Of a stretch of DNA of 64,000 nt, positions 1-7,978 are shown piece by piece. The notes beneath the pieces were generated by a model that was not told where the DNA came from, did no database searches, and worked only from the letters and a program-made list of their open reading frames with translations. The position numbers and the translations under genes are program-made. The stretch is from Roseomonas sp. (lineage in GTDB: Bacteria > Pseudomonadota > Alphaproteobacteria > Acetobacterales > Acetobacteraceae), in contig JAPSLO010000015.1 of the NCBI GenBank assembly GCA_031180725.1, forward strand, positions 62,001 to 126,000, in the 5' to 3' direction. Positions within the stretch are counted from its first letter, which is position 1, and each line of letters opens with the position of its first letter.

Positions 1-15
1 GGCGCGCGCTGAGCC

Positions 16-1071
16 ATGGCAGAGGGTGACGATCCGCAGGATCCCGAGGATCGTTCGGAAGCTGCCACACCCAGGCGCCTGGAGCGGGCGCGGGAACAGG
101 GGCAGGTGGCGCTCTCGCGCGAGGCCGTGGGCTTCGCGGCGCTGCTGCTGGGCAGCCTGGCGGTCTGGGCGGCGGTGCCGGCGCTGGGGATGGAACTGCT
201 GAAATCCATGCGGGTGGTGCTGGCCGGCAGCCACCAGTTGCCGCTGCGGGAAGGCGCACTGGCGCTGGGCTGGCAGGCGTTGAAGGTGGTGGCGGTGGTG
301 GCAGGCGCGGCGGCGCTCGGGACGGTGGCGGCGACGCTGGTGCAGACCCGCGGCCTGGTCTCCGCCGCACCGCTGGCGCCAAGGCTCGGCAAGCTGAGCC
401 CGGTGGCCGGGCTGAAGCGGCTGTTTGGTGTGGAAGGCCTGATCGAGCTGCTGCGCAGCCTGCTGAAGCTGGGCGTGGTGGGGGCCGCGCTCTGGCGGGC
501 GGTGGGGGATCTTGATGCCTTACAGGCGGCCTTGCAGGCGCCGGCGGGGCTGATGCTGGAACAGGCGGCGCGCGCGGCGATGCGGCTGGTGGCGGCGGCG
601 CTGCTGGCCTTCGCGGGGATCGTCGTGCTGGACCTGGCCTGGGTGCATTTCCGCCATCTGCGACAGATGCGCATGACGCGCGAGGAGATCCGCGAGGAGC
701 ACAAGGAGGCGGAAGGCGATCCGCATCTGCGCGCCAAGCGCCGGCAGATCCGCGAACAGCGGATGCGCGGGCGGATGATGGCCGCAGTGCCGCGCGCCGC
801 GGTGGTGGTGACCAACCCGACCCACTATGCGGTGGCGCTGGAATATGCTGGCGGCGATGCCGCGCCGAAGGTGGTGGCAAAGGGCGCGGACGAGATCGCC
901 GCGCGCATCCGCGCGGTGGCGGAGGAAGCCGGCGTGCCATTGGTGTCCAATCCGCCGCTGGCGCGGGCCCTGTATCGTCTGGATCTGGGCGCCGAGATTC
1001 CGGCCGAGCATTATCAGGCGGTGGCGGAAATCATCGCCTTCGTCTGGCGACGCGCCGGGAAGGCCGGCTAA
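16..1071 (+). CDS. flhB: Flagellar type III export switch protein FlhB
   Basis: FlhB is the inner-membrane component of the flagellar type III export gate; self-cleavage of its cytoplasmic domain switches export from rod/hook to filament substrates. The 351 residues match the usual length. About four hydrophobic segments (roughly residues 38-58, 88-112, 145-165, 190-212) precede a charged cytoplasmic domain. The autocleavage motif Asn-Pro-Thr-His is intact at residues 267-270 and is followed by Tyr-Ala-Val-Ala. The ATG has no clear ribosome site, but a TGA at 10-12 lies 3 nt upstream and may be the stop of a preceding coupled gene (fliR is usual); that is inference. The downstream kinase and recA follow on the same strand, an arrangement common in alphaproteobacteria. 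Confidence 0.95.
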   Translation: MAEGDDPQDPEDRSEAATPRRLERAREQGQVALSREAVGFAALLLGSLAVWAAVPALGMELLKSMRVVLAGSHQLPLREGALALGWQALKVVAVVAGAAALGTVAATLVQTRGLVSAAPLAPRLGKLSPVAGLKRLFGVEGLIELLRSLLKLGVVGAALWRAVGDLDALQAALQAPAGLMLEQAARAAMRLVAAALLAFAGIVVLDLAWVHFRHLRQMRMTREEIREEHKEAEGDPHLRAKRRQIREQRMRGRMMAAVPRAAVVVTNPTHYAVALEYAGGDAAPKVVAKGADEIAARIRAVAEEAGVPLVSNPPLARALYRLDLGAEIPAEHYQAVAEIIAFVWRRAGKAG

Positions 1072-1175
1072 GGGAAGGGGAGGGCGCCGCGGGAGCGGCC
1101 GCGTGAATTCGTTGCGCCGGTGGCGTGACGTGCTTGACGCGGTGCGCGGCGCCGTGGACAGAGAAGGAGACGCGC

Positions 1176-2768
1176 TTGGGGGGCGAGGCGAAGACAGCGA
1201 TGGCTGAGCCGCGTTGGGGCCTCGAAGCTTTCCTGCGTGGCCGGGCCCCGCGGGAGGAGATCGACCCGGTCCTGCGGGCGGTGCTGGAAGCGGCGTCGCC
1301 GGGACTCGCCTTGCTGGATTCGCAGGACCGGCTGCTCGCCTGGAACCCGGAACTGGCGCGTCTCTGCGGGCCCACCTTGCCGCTGCGCGCGGGCCTGCCA
1401 GCCCTCAGCCTGGTCACGCCCGACCTGCGGGACGGGGTGGCGGCAGCGCTGGACGCCGGGCGGCGCGTGGAAGCCGCGCTGGCCAGTGCCGGATCCGCCC
1501 AGGTGCAGTTGGAACGCCGCCCCCTTCCGGCGCGCGACGGGGGCGCGCTGCTGCGCGTCGCGCCGGTGGCCGCCGCCGAGCAATCCGTGCAGAACAGCAC
1601 CGCGGCACGTCTGCAGGCGGTGGGCGCGCTGGCCGGCGGCATCGCGCATGACTTCAACAACCTGCTGACCGCCATATGCGGCAGCGCGGAGGCTGCGCTG
1701 CAGCGCGATCCGGATGGCAATGCCGCGCCGGAACTGCGCCAGGTGATGGAAAGCGCCAGCCGTGGCGCCGCGCTGGTGAAGCAGCTTCTGGCCTTCGCTC
1801 GGCAGCAGGCGCTGCATCCGCGCGTGGTGGAACTGAACGCCGCGGTAGCCGCCATGGCGAGCCTACTGCGGCGCCTGCTGGGCAGCCGCGTGCGCCTGAC
1901 CGTGGCGCTGGAGGAACCGGGCCGTCGGGTGCGGATCGACCCAACGCAGTTGGACCAGGTCATCATGAACCTGGCGCTGAATGCGCGCGACGCCATGCCC
2001 GGTGGCGGCAGCCTGCGCATCGGCACGCGCCATGCGGTGGTGTTGCAACCCCAGCCGCTGGGGCAGGAGGAACTGCCGCCCGGCCGTTATGCCGTGTTGG
2101 AGGTGGCCGACACCGGCAGGGGCATTCCGCCGGATGTGCTGCCGCGCATTTTCGATCCTTTCTTCACCACCAAGCGCGAACAGGGCGGCAGCGGGCTGGG
2201 GCTGGCGACGGTGCATGGCATCGTCCGGCAGTCCGGCGGCTTCATCGCTGCCGAGAGCAAGCTGGGAGAGGGGACCACCTTCCGCATCTGGCTGCCCCGC
2301 CATGACGGCCCGGCGGAGGTCACCTATCAGGTCGCGACCACTGCGGGAGGCAGCGCGGAACGGGGCGCCCCTGCCGCGCCCACGCATGCCGCCCCCGTGC
2401 TCCTGGTGGAGGACGAGCCGCCCCTGCTGAAGCTCGCCGAACGGGCCCTGAAGCGCGCCGGATTCGAGGTGATGACCGCCGCCTCGGCCGAGGAGGCGCT
2501 GGAGATGCTGGAGGGCGGCGCGCCGCGGCCCCTGGCCCTGGTCTCGGACGTGGTGATGCCAGGGATGGATGGGCTGGCGCTGGCCAGGCGGATGCGCGAG
2601 CGCGACCCCTCGCTGCCGGTGCTGCTGGTCTCCGGCTATGCCGAGGCGGCCCTGGGGCTGGACCTCGCGGCAGAACGGCTGCGGCTGCTGTCAAAGCCTT
2701 ATGGATTGGCTGATCTGGTGGCGGAACTGAAGGCCATCCTGCCACGGGAACCCGTCGGTGTTTCCTAA
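1176..2768 (+). CDS. cckA: Hybrid sensor histidine kinase, CckA-like
   Basis: Probable CckA, the hybrid kinase that feeds the CtrA phosphorelay in alphaproteobacteria. An N-terminal PAS-like region (about residues 20-125) precedes a HisKA segment with Gly-Ile-Ala-His-Asp-Phe-Asn-Asn (phospho-acceptor His158), an HATPase domain with N box and GLGLATVHG, and a C-terminal receiver whose phospho-Asp is Asp458 (SDVVMPG). The HDFNN signature and the position between flhB and recA support CckA. I chose the TTG at 1176 because AAGGAG at 1164-1169 lies 6 nt before it; ATG 1200 is in frame with a weaker site. At 530 residues it is shorter than typical CckA and I see no membrane segment, so a soluble CckA-like kinase is possible. 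Confidence 0.8.
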   Translation: MGGEAKTAMAEPRWGLEAFLRGRAPREEIDPVLRAVLEAASPGLALLDSQDRLLAWNPELARLCGPTLPLRAGLPALSLVTPDLRDGVAAALDAGRRVEAALASAGSAQVQLERRPLPARDGGALLRVAPVAAAEQSVQNSTAARLQAVGALAGGIAHDFNNLLTAICGSAEAALQRDPDGNAAPELRQVMESASRGAALVKQLLAFARQQALHPRVVELNAAVAAMASLLRRLLGSRVRLTVALEEPGRRVRIDPTQLDQVIMNLALNARDAMPGGGSLRIGTRHAVVLQPQPLGQEELPPGRYAVLEVADTGRGIPPDVLPRIFDPFFTTKREQGGSGLGLATVHGIVRQSGGFIAAESKLGEGTTFRIWLPRHDGPAEVTYQVATTAGGSAERGAPAAPTHAAPVLLVEDEPPLLKLAERALKRAGFEVMTAASAEEALEMLEGGAPRPLALVSDVVMPGMDGLALARRMRERDPSLPVLLVSGYAEAALGLDLAAERLRLLSKPYGLADLVAELKAILPREPVGVS

Positions 2769-2946
2769 ATGTTCTTGTTCTTGCCCGCCGCTTGCCCCAT
2801 ATTCTGAAGGGCCGATGAACGGTTGTGCTTAGCCATAGAGGTTTGGCGCGAAATCGTGCAATGTGGCCGCGGATGTGACCGGAAGGCGAATTTTGCCGCC
2901 GGTATTGCGCTTGGCAGTTGAGACACGGATGGAAGGGCGAGTCCCG

Positions 2947-3978
2947 ATGGACAAGACGAAGGCTCTGGATGCCGCGCTGAGCCAGATTGAGCGGGCCTTC
3001 GGCAAGGGCTCCATCATGCGGATGGGGACCAGGGCTGCCGACAGCGAGATCGAGGTCGTCTCCACCGGCTCGCTCGGGCTCGACCTGGCTCTGGGCATTG
3101 GCGGCCTGCCGAAGGGCCGCATCATCGAAATCTACGGGCCGGAAAGCTCGGGCAAGACCACGTTGGCGCTGCACGCCATCGCCGAGGCACAGAAGAAGGG
3201 CGGCACCTGCGCCTTCATCGACGCGGAGCACGCCCTGGATCCCGGCTATGCCCGCAAGCTGGGCGTGGATGTGGATAACCTGCTGATCAGCCAGCCCGAT
3301 GCCGGCGAGCAGGCGCTGGAGATCGCCGATACGCTGGTGCGCTCCGGCGCGGTTGACGTGCTGGTGGTGGACAGTGTCGCCGCCCTGGTGCCGCGCGCCG
3401 AGCTGGAAGGCGAGATGGGCGACAGCCATGTCGGCCTGCACGCCCGCCTGATGTCCCAGGCGCTGCGGAAGCTGACCGGCTCCGTCTCCCGCTCCAACAC
3501 GCTGCTGATCTTCCTGAACCAGATCCGGCTGAAGATCGGCGTGATGTTTGGCAACCCGGAGACCACCACGGGTGGTAACGCGCTGAAGTTCTACGCCTCG
3601 GTCCGCATGGAGATCCGGCGCGTCGGCTCCATCAAGGACCGGGACACCACCACGGGCAACCAGACCCGCGTGAAGGTGGTGAAGAACAAAATGGCGCCGC
3701 CCTTCCGCCAAGTGGATTTCGACATCATGTACGGCGAAGGCATCTCCAAGGTCGGCGAGCTGATCGATCTCGGCGTCAAGGCCGGCATCGTCGAGAAATC
3801 CGGCGCCTGGTTCTCTTGCGACAACCAGCGCATCGGGCAGGGGCGCGAGAACGCCAAGCAGTTCATGCGCGACAACCCGGAAATGGCTGAAAGCGTGGAG
3901 CGCCGCATCCGCGCCCAGGCCGCCGGCCTGGCCAGCGCCATGCTCGCCGGCGAGGAAGAGGCCGCGGCAGCGGAGTAG
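2947..3978 (+). CDS. recA: Recombinase RecA
   Basis: RecA forms ATP-dependent filaments on single-stranded DNA, catalyses strand exchange and triggers LexA self-cleavage. The start at 2947 gives the canonical N-terminus [10 protein letters not shown] and 343 residues, normal for the family; an in-frame start at 2863 would add an unconserved extension. Walker A GPESSGKT is at residues 64-71 and the later core motifs ([27 protein letters not shown]) are all present. GGAAGGGCGAG just upstream can serve as ribosome site. The 178-bp leader holds two GTTC words (2771, 2777), but their spacing does not match the alphaproteobacterial LexA box, so SOS control is not shown here. Confidence 0.98.
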   Translation: MDKTKALDAALSQIERAFGKGSIMRMGTRAADSEIEVVSTGSLGLDLALGIGGLPKGRIIEIYGPESSGKTTLALHAIAEAQKKGGTCAFIDAEHALDPGYARKLGVDVDNLLISQPDAGEQALEIADTLVRSGAVDVLVVDSVAALVPRAELEGEMGDSHVGLHARLMSQALRKLTGSVSRSNTLLIFLNQIRLKIGVMFGNPETTTGGNALKFYASVRMEIRRVGSIKDRDTTTGNQTRVKVVKNKMAPPFRQVDFDIMYGEGISKVGELIDLGVKAGIVEKSGAWFSCDNQRIGQGRENAKQFMRDNPEMAESVERRIRAQAAGLASAMLAGEEEAAAAE

Positions 3979-4008
3979 GTTGGTTCGCAGGGGGCTTTAC
4001 CCCCTTTG

Positions 4009-4122
4009 CCAGGAGGCAGTGGCCTCCTGGACCTCATGTGTTGGATGCCAAGGGCGGAGGGGTCCATGACCCTTCCGCCCTTGCCGTTGAAACAGATGGC
4101 GGGGCGGGGGCAGAGCCCCCGC
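4009..4122. repeat. Three consecutive perfect or near-perfect hairpins downstream of recA
   Basis: Three inverted repeats follow one another between the convergent recA and DUF892 genes. The first is CCAGGAGGC/GCCTCCTGG (4009-4030, 9-bp stem, 4-nt loop). The second pairs 4052-4063 with 4069-4080 (11 of 12 positions, 5-nt loop). The third is GCGGGGGC/GCCCCCGC (4104-4122, 8-bp stem, 3-nt loop). None has a T-run. They could act as a bidirectional terminator; the compact GC-rich form also resembles dispersed intergenic palindromes reported in high-GC alphaproteobacteria (inference). Confidence 0.65.
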
Positions 4123-4139
4123 GTACAACCGCCCTCAGC

Positions 4140-4676
4140 TCACGCCGCGCTGCCCTTCCGCGACTGCGACTGGTCGTTGGCCGGCATGCCGCGCATGGCG
4201 GCGGGATTCACCTTGCTCTCGGCCAGCTCGCTGAGCAGCTCGTCAGTGTCCTTCTCCTCCTTCAGCGTCTGGGCCAGCAGATCGGCGGCGTCCTTCATGC
4301 CGCAGGCTTTCGCCATGGCGGTCAGGGTGCCGTAGGCGGCGATTTCATAGTGTTCCACCTTCTGGGCGGCGGAGATCAGGGCAGCGTCGCGCACCGGCCC
4401 TTCCTCGAAAGTGTCCACGATCTCCTGCGCCTCGGCCACCAGCCCTTCCATCGCCTCGCAATCCTCGCCTTCCGGGCTGATGGAGAGCATCTCGGCCACC
4501 TTCTCCAGACGCTCGGCCTGGCGTTCGGTGATTCGCAGATGTTCCTCGAAGGCTTGTCGGAGTTCGGGGGTCGAGGCAGCCTCGGCCATGTCGGGCAGGG
4601 CTTCGATCAACTGGGTCTCGGCGCTGTAGGTGTCCTGCAGCAGTTCGGCCAGCAGGGATTTGAAATCGGATTCCAT
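4140..4676 (-). CDS. DUF892 ferritin-like protein (YciE/YciF family)
   Basis: A 178-residue protein of the DUF892 family, four-helix ferritin-like bundles found in stress-induced operons; the biochemical role is poorly defined. Family features visible are the start MESDFKSLLAELLQDTYSAE, a carboxylate/histidine-rich helix (FEEHLRITERQAERLEKV) and EHYEIAAYGTLTAMAKACG near residue 130, where the conserved Glu and His would line a di-metal site. The ATG at 4676 is chosen because GGAGG (complement of 4684-4688) lies 7 nt upstream; the ATG at 4682 is only 1 nt from it. It is convergent with recA and divergent from alaS, and apparently monocistronic. Confidence 0.85.
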   Translation of the reverse strand: MESDFKSLLAELLQDTYSAETQLIEALPDMAEAASTPELRQAFEEHLRITERQAERLEKVAEMLSISPEGEDCEAMEGLVAEAQEIVDTFEEGPVRDAALISAAQKVEHYEIAAYGTLTAMAKACGMKDAADLLAQTLKEEKDTDELLSELAESKVNPAAMRGMPANDQSQSRKGSAA

Positions 4677-4843
4677 GGGCATTCCTCCGTGTGCGGGAGT
4701 GGCCCCGGCCGGGGCTGGGCGGGGCGCCATAGGGGGAACGGGCGGGGCGGGGGCGGGGTTCCGGCGCCGGCCCTCGACGGATGCGGCCCTGCGCGCTAGT
4801 TGAAGCGGCTTTTCCCGGGCAGAAACTTCGGCGATCCAAGGTC

Positions 4844-7504
4844 ATGACCAGCAGCAACGACATCCGCGCGACCTTCCTCGACTACTTCCGCCGCAACGGG
4901 CATGAGGTGGTGGAGAGCTCGCCGCTGGTCCCGCGCAACGACCCGACGCTGATGTTCGCCAACAGCGGCATGGTGCAGTTCAAGAACGTCTTCACCGGGC
5001 AGGAGAAGCGCCCCTATGTGCGTGCCACCACGGCGCAGAAATGCGTCCGCGCCGGCGGCAAGCACAACGACCTGGACAATGTCGGCTACACCGCCCGGCA
5101 CCACACCTTCTTCGAGATGCTGGGCAATTTCAGCTTCGGCGATTACTTCAAGGAACAGGCGATCGCCTATGCCTGGGAACTCGTGACCAGGGATTTCGCG
5201 CTGCCGAAGGACAAGCTCCTGGTCACCGTCTTCAGCGAGGATGACGACGCGGCCAATTACTGGAAGAAGATCGCCGGTCTGCCGGACAGCCGTATCATCC
5301 GCATCCCGACCAGCGACAACTTCTGGCGCATGGGCGACACAGGCCCCTGCGGGCCCTGCAGCGAGATCTTCTTCGACCACGGGGACAAGATTCCGGGCGG
5401 CCCGCCCGGCTCGGACGATGCGGATGGCGACCGTTTCATCGAGATCTGGAACCTGGTCTTCATGCAGTATGAGGAAGGCCCGCCCGGCACCCGCGTGCCG
5501 CTGCCCAAGCCTTCCATCGACACCGGCATGGGCCTGGAGCGCTTCGCCGCCATCCTGCAGGGCAAGCACGACAACTACGATACCGACACGCTGCGCGCGC
5601 TGATCCTGGCGAGTGCGGAGGCAACGGGCCAGGACCCGGATGGGCCTTTCCGCAACAGCCACCGCGTGGTGGCGGACCATCTGCGCGCCTCGGCCTTCCT
5701 GGTGGCGGATGGCGTGCTGCCTTCGAACGAGGGCCGCGGCTATGTGCTGCGCCGGATCATGCGCCGCGCGATGCGCCATGCGCATCTGATGGGCACGCAG
5801 GATCCGCTGCTGTTCCGCCTGGTGCCCACGCTGATCCGCCAGATGGGCGCCGCCTATCCCGAGCTGGTGCGCGCCGAGAAGCTGATCGTCGAGACGCTGA
5901 AGCTGGAGGAGGGGCGCTTCCGCAACCTGCTGGCGCGCGGCCTGGGCCTGCTGGCGGAGGAGAGCGGCAAGCTGGGCGAGAAGGGCGTGCTGCCCGGTGA
6001 GGTCGCCTTCCGCCTCTACGATACCTACGGCTTTCCGCTGGACCTGACGCAGGACGCGCTGCGGGGCGAGGGCAAGACGGTGGACATCGCGGGCTTCGAG
6101 GCTGCGATGGCCGAGCAGCGCAAGCGCGCCCGCGCCGCCTGGGCCGGCAGCGGCGAGGCGGCGACCGAGACGCTGTGGTTCGACCTGAAGGAGAAGCTCG
6201 GCGCCACCGAGTTCCTGGGCTATTCGACCGAGACCGCCGAAGCCGAGATCATGGCCATCGTGCTGGACGGCCAGCCGGTGCAGAGCGCACCCGTCGGCGC
6301 CGAGGTGTCGGTGGTGCTGAACCAGACACCTTTCTATGCCGAAAGCGGCGGCCAGGTGGGCGATACCGGCCTGATCTCGGCCGGCGAGGCCTGCCGGATC
6401 GTGGTGAAGGACACCCAGAAGAAGCTGGGCGACCTGTTCGTGCATATCGGGACCGTCGTGCATGGGGAGGCGCGGGTAGGCCTGCCGGTGCAGGCCGAGG
6501 TGGACCACATCCGCCGGTCCAATATCCGCGCCCATCACAGCGCGACCCACCTGCTGCATGAGGCGCTGCGCCGCCGCCTGGGGACGCATGTGGCCCAGAA
6601 GGGCTCGCTGAACGCACCGGACCGCCTGCGCTTCGATGTCTCCCACCACGCGCCGATCACCGATGACGAACTGGCCTGGGTGGAGGCCGAGGTGAATTCG
6701 CGGGTGCGCGAGAATGCCGAGGTGGTGACGCGGCTGATGACGCCGGAGGAGGCAGTGGCCGCCGGCGCCATGGCGCTGTTCGGCGAGAAATATGGCGAGG
6801 AGGTGCGCGTTGTCGGCATGGGCCACGACCCGAACGCGACCGAGAAGCAGGGCGTCTATTCGCTGGAACTCTGCGGCGGCACCCATGTGCGCCGCACCGG
6901 CGATATCGGCCTGTTCCGCATCGTCAGTGAGGGCGCCGTCAGCGCCGGCGTCCGCCGTGTGGAGGCGGTGACTGGCGAGGCCGCGCTGAAGCTGATCGAG
7001 GAGCGCGACCGGCAGCTGAACGAGGCCGCCGCGCTGCTGAAGGTGCGCCCGAGCGAGCTGGCTGAGCGCCTGGCCGCGCTGGTCGAGGAACGCCGCAAGC
7101 TGGAACGCGATGTGGCGGAGCTGCGCAAGAAGCTGGCCACCGGGGGCGCGGCGGCGGAGGTCGAGACGCTGAATGGCCTGCGCGTGGCGTTGCGCGATGT
7201 GGGCGAGGTGCCTGCGCGCGACCTGAAGGGCCTGGCGGAAGCGATCCTGAAGGGTGGCACGGCGGATATCGCCGCGCTGGTCAGCACGGAAGGCGGCAAG
7301 GCCAGCATCGTGGTCGGGCTGGGCGAGGGAGCGAAGGGCAAGGCCGATGCCGTGACCTTGGTGCGCGCCGCCGCGGCGGCGGTGGGCGGCAAGGGCGGCG
7401 GCGGCCGGCCGGAGATGGCCCAGGCCGGTGGTCCGGATGCCGCCCGCTCCGCCGAGGCGCTGGCGGCCGTCCGCGAGACGCTGATGCACGGCGTCGCCGC
7501 CTGA
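4844..7504 (+). CDS. alaS: Alanine-tRNA ligase
   Basis: AlaRS charges tRNA-Ala and edits mischarged Ser and Gly. The 886 residues contain the class II catalytic domain at the N-terminus ([44 protein letters not shown]), the editing domain metal motif HHSATHLLH, the second zinc/editing motif CGGTH near residue 685, and a C-terminal coiled-coil plus DHHA1-type domain ending in [12 protein letters not shown]. The start at 4844 gives the normal beginning [15 protein letters not shown]; the in-frame ATG at 4781 would add 21 atypical residues. Only a weak AAGG lies upstream. It is transcribed divergently from the DUF892 gene, with no obvious operon partner. Confidence 0.97.
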   Translation: MTSSNDIRATFLDYFRRNGHEVVESSPLVPRNDPTLMFANSGMVQFKNVFTGQEKRPYVRATTAQKCVRAGGKHNDLDNVGYTARHHTFFEMLGNFSFGDYFKEQAIAYAWELVTRDFALPKDKLLVTVFSEDDDAANYWKKIAGLPDSRIIRIPTSDNFWRMGDTGPCGPCSEIFFDHGDKIPGGPPGSDDADGDRFIEIWNLVFMQYEEGPPGTRVPLPKPSIDTGMGLERFAAILQGKHDNYDTDTLRALILASAEATGQDPDGPFRNSHRVVADHLRASAFLVADGVLPSNEGRGYVLRRIMRRAMRHAHLMGTQDPLLFRLVPTLIRQMGAAYPELVRAEKLIVETLKLEEGRFRNLLARGLGLLAEESGKLGEKGVLPGEVAFRLYDTYGFPLDLTQDALRGEGKTVDIAGFEAAMAEQRKRARAAWAGSGEAATETLWFDLKEKLGATEFLGYSTETAEAEIMAIVLDGQPVQSAPVGAEVSVVLNQTPFYAESGGQVGDTGLISAGEACRIVVKDTQKKLGDLFVHIGTVVHGEARVGLPVQAEVDHIRRSNIRAHHSATHLLHEALRRRLGTHVAQKGSLNAPDRLRFDVSHHAPITDDELAWVEAEVNSRVRENAEVVTRLMTPEEAVAAGAMALFGEKYGEEVRVVGMGHDPNATEKQGVYSLELCGGTHVRRTGDIGLFRIVSEGAVSAGVRRVEAVTGEAALKLIEERDRQLNEAAALLKVRPSELAERLAALVEERRKLERDVAELRKKLATGGAAAEVETLNGLRVALRDVGEVPARDLKGLAEAILKGGTADIAALVSTEGGKASIVVGLGEGAKGKADAVTLVRAAAAAVGGKGGGGRPEMAQAGGPDAARSAEALAAVRETLMHGVAA

Positions 7505-7509
7505 CGGCG

Positions 7510-7547
7510 CCGGGCGGTCCCGCAGCTGAGGCCGTCACACCGCCCGG
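7510..7547. terminator. Inverted repeat between convergent alaS and BLUF genes
   Basis: CCGGGCGGT (7510-7518) and ACCGCCCGG (7539-7547) form a perfect 9-bp stem around a 20-nt loop, directly after the alaS stop and overlapping the last codons of the convergent BLUF gene. It has no T-run, so terminator function is inferred from position. Confidence 0.4.
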
Positions 7548-7978
7548 ACGATCCGGCCGATCTTCTCCACCAAAGGGTTCGGCGGGGCGGCCGGTTCGAC
7601 GCCCGGCCGCCGTGCATCGCAGGAGAGCTGGGCCAACTCCGCCTCGGCGAGGGCTGTGGCGGTCCAACCCTCGTAGCTGCGGGTCTGGATCGGCACGAAT
7701 TGCAGCAGCTCGAATTGGGTGTGTCGCCAATCGGCGGAAATTCGGTCGAAAGCGGCTTCCAGCCGGGACAGGGGGCCTTCCAGCACCTGGGTCAGCGTGC
7801 GCTCGCCATGCAGCAGCAAGCCGGTGATGGCGGCGGCGGGCGGGTCCTGCCGCCCATTTTCGGCCAACGCTGCCATGTCGCGCACCAGCTTCGGCAGGTC
7901 GCCCGGCAGGCCCGCCACACTGCGGTGCACCAGGCGGAACAGCCGCCGGTCTTCCGTCGCTTCCATCCCGATGTTCAC
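7535..7978 (-). CDS. BLUF-domain protein with degenerate flavin site
   Basis: BLUF domains are blue-light sensors that bind FAD; signalling depends on a Tyr and a Gln beside the flavin. This 147-residue protein has the BLUF framework: LFRLVHRS at residues 13-20, ITGLLLHGERTLTQVLEGP at 51-69 and a C-terminal helix. By alignment to Slr1694 (Tyr8, Asn32, Gln50), Gln64 is kept, but the photoactive Tyr is His18 (codon CAC, one change from TAC) and the Asn aligns with Pro46. It may have lost photochemistry. Its ATG overlaps the stop of the upstream GGDEF-EAL gene (ATGA, 7975-7978), so the two are co-translated and it may act on that protein. Met5 is an alternative start. Confidence 0.82.
   Translation of the reverse strand: MNIGMEATEDRRLFRLVHRSVAGLPGDLPKLVRDMAALAENGRQDPPAAAITGLLLHGERTLTQVLEGPLSRLEAAFDRISADWRHTQFELLQFVPIQTRSYEGWTATALAEAELAQLSCDARRPGVEPAAPPNPLVEKIGRIVRAV

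Noticed and set aside
1031-2026. Long minus-strand frames opposite flhB and the kinase (for example 1031-2026, 1068-1817)
   Set aside because: Low-complexity Arg/Ala/Pro-rich text from the complement of GC-rich genes; the plus-strand genes have clear domains.
2769-2946. Possible LexA (SOS) box upstream of recA at the GTTC words 2771 and 2777
   Set aside because: The alphaproteobacterial box needs GTTC-N7-GTTC; these are only 6 bp apart and no other pair has the right spacing.
4796-7489. 897-residue open frame antisense to alaS
   Set aside because: Gln/His/Arg/Ala-rich, without recognisable domains, and an exact shadow of a confident gene; long antisense frames are common at this GC content.
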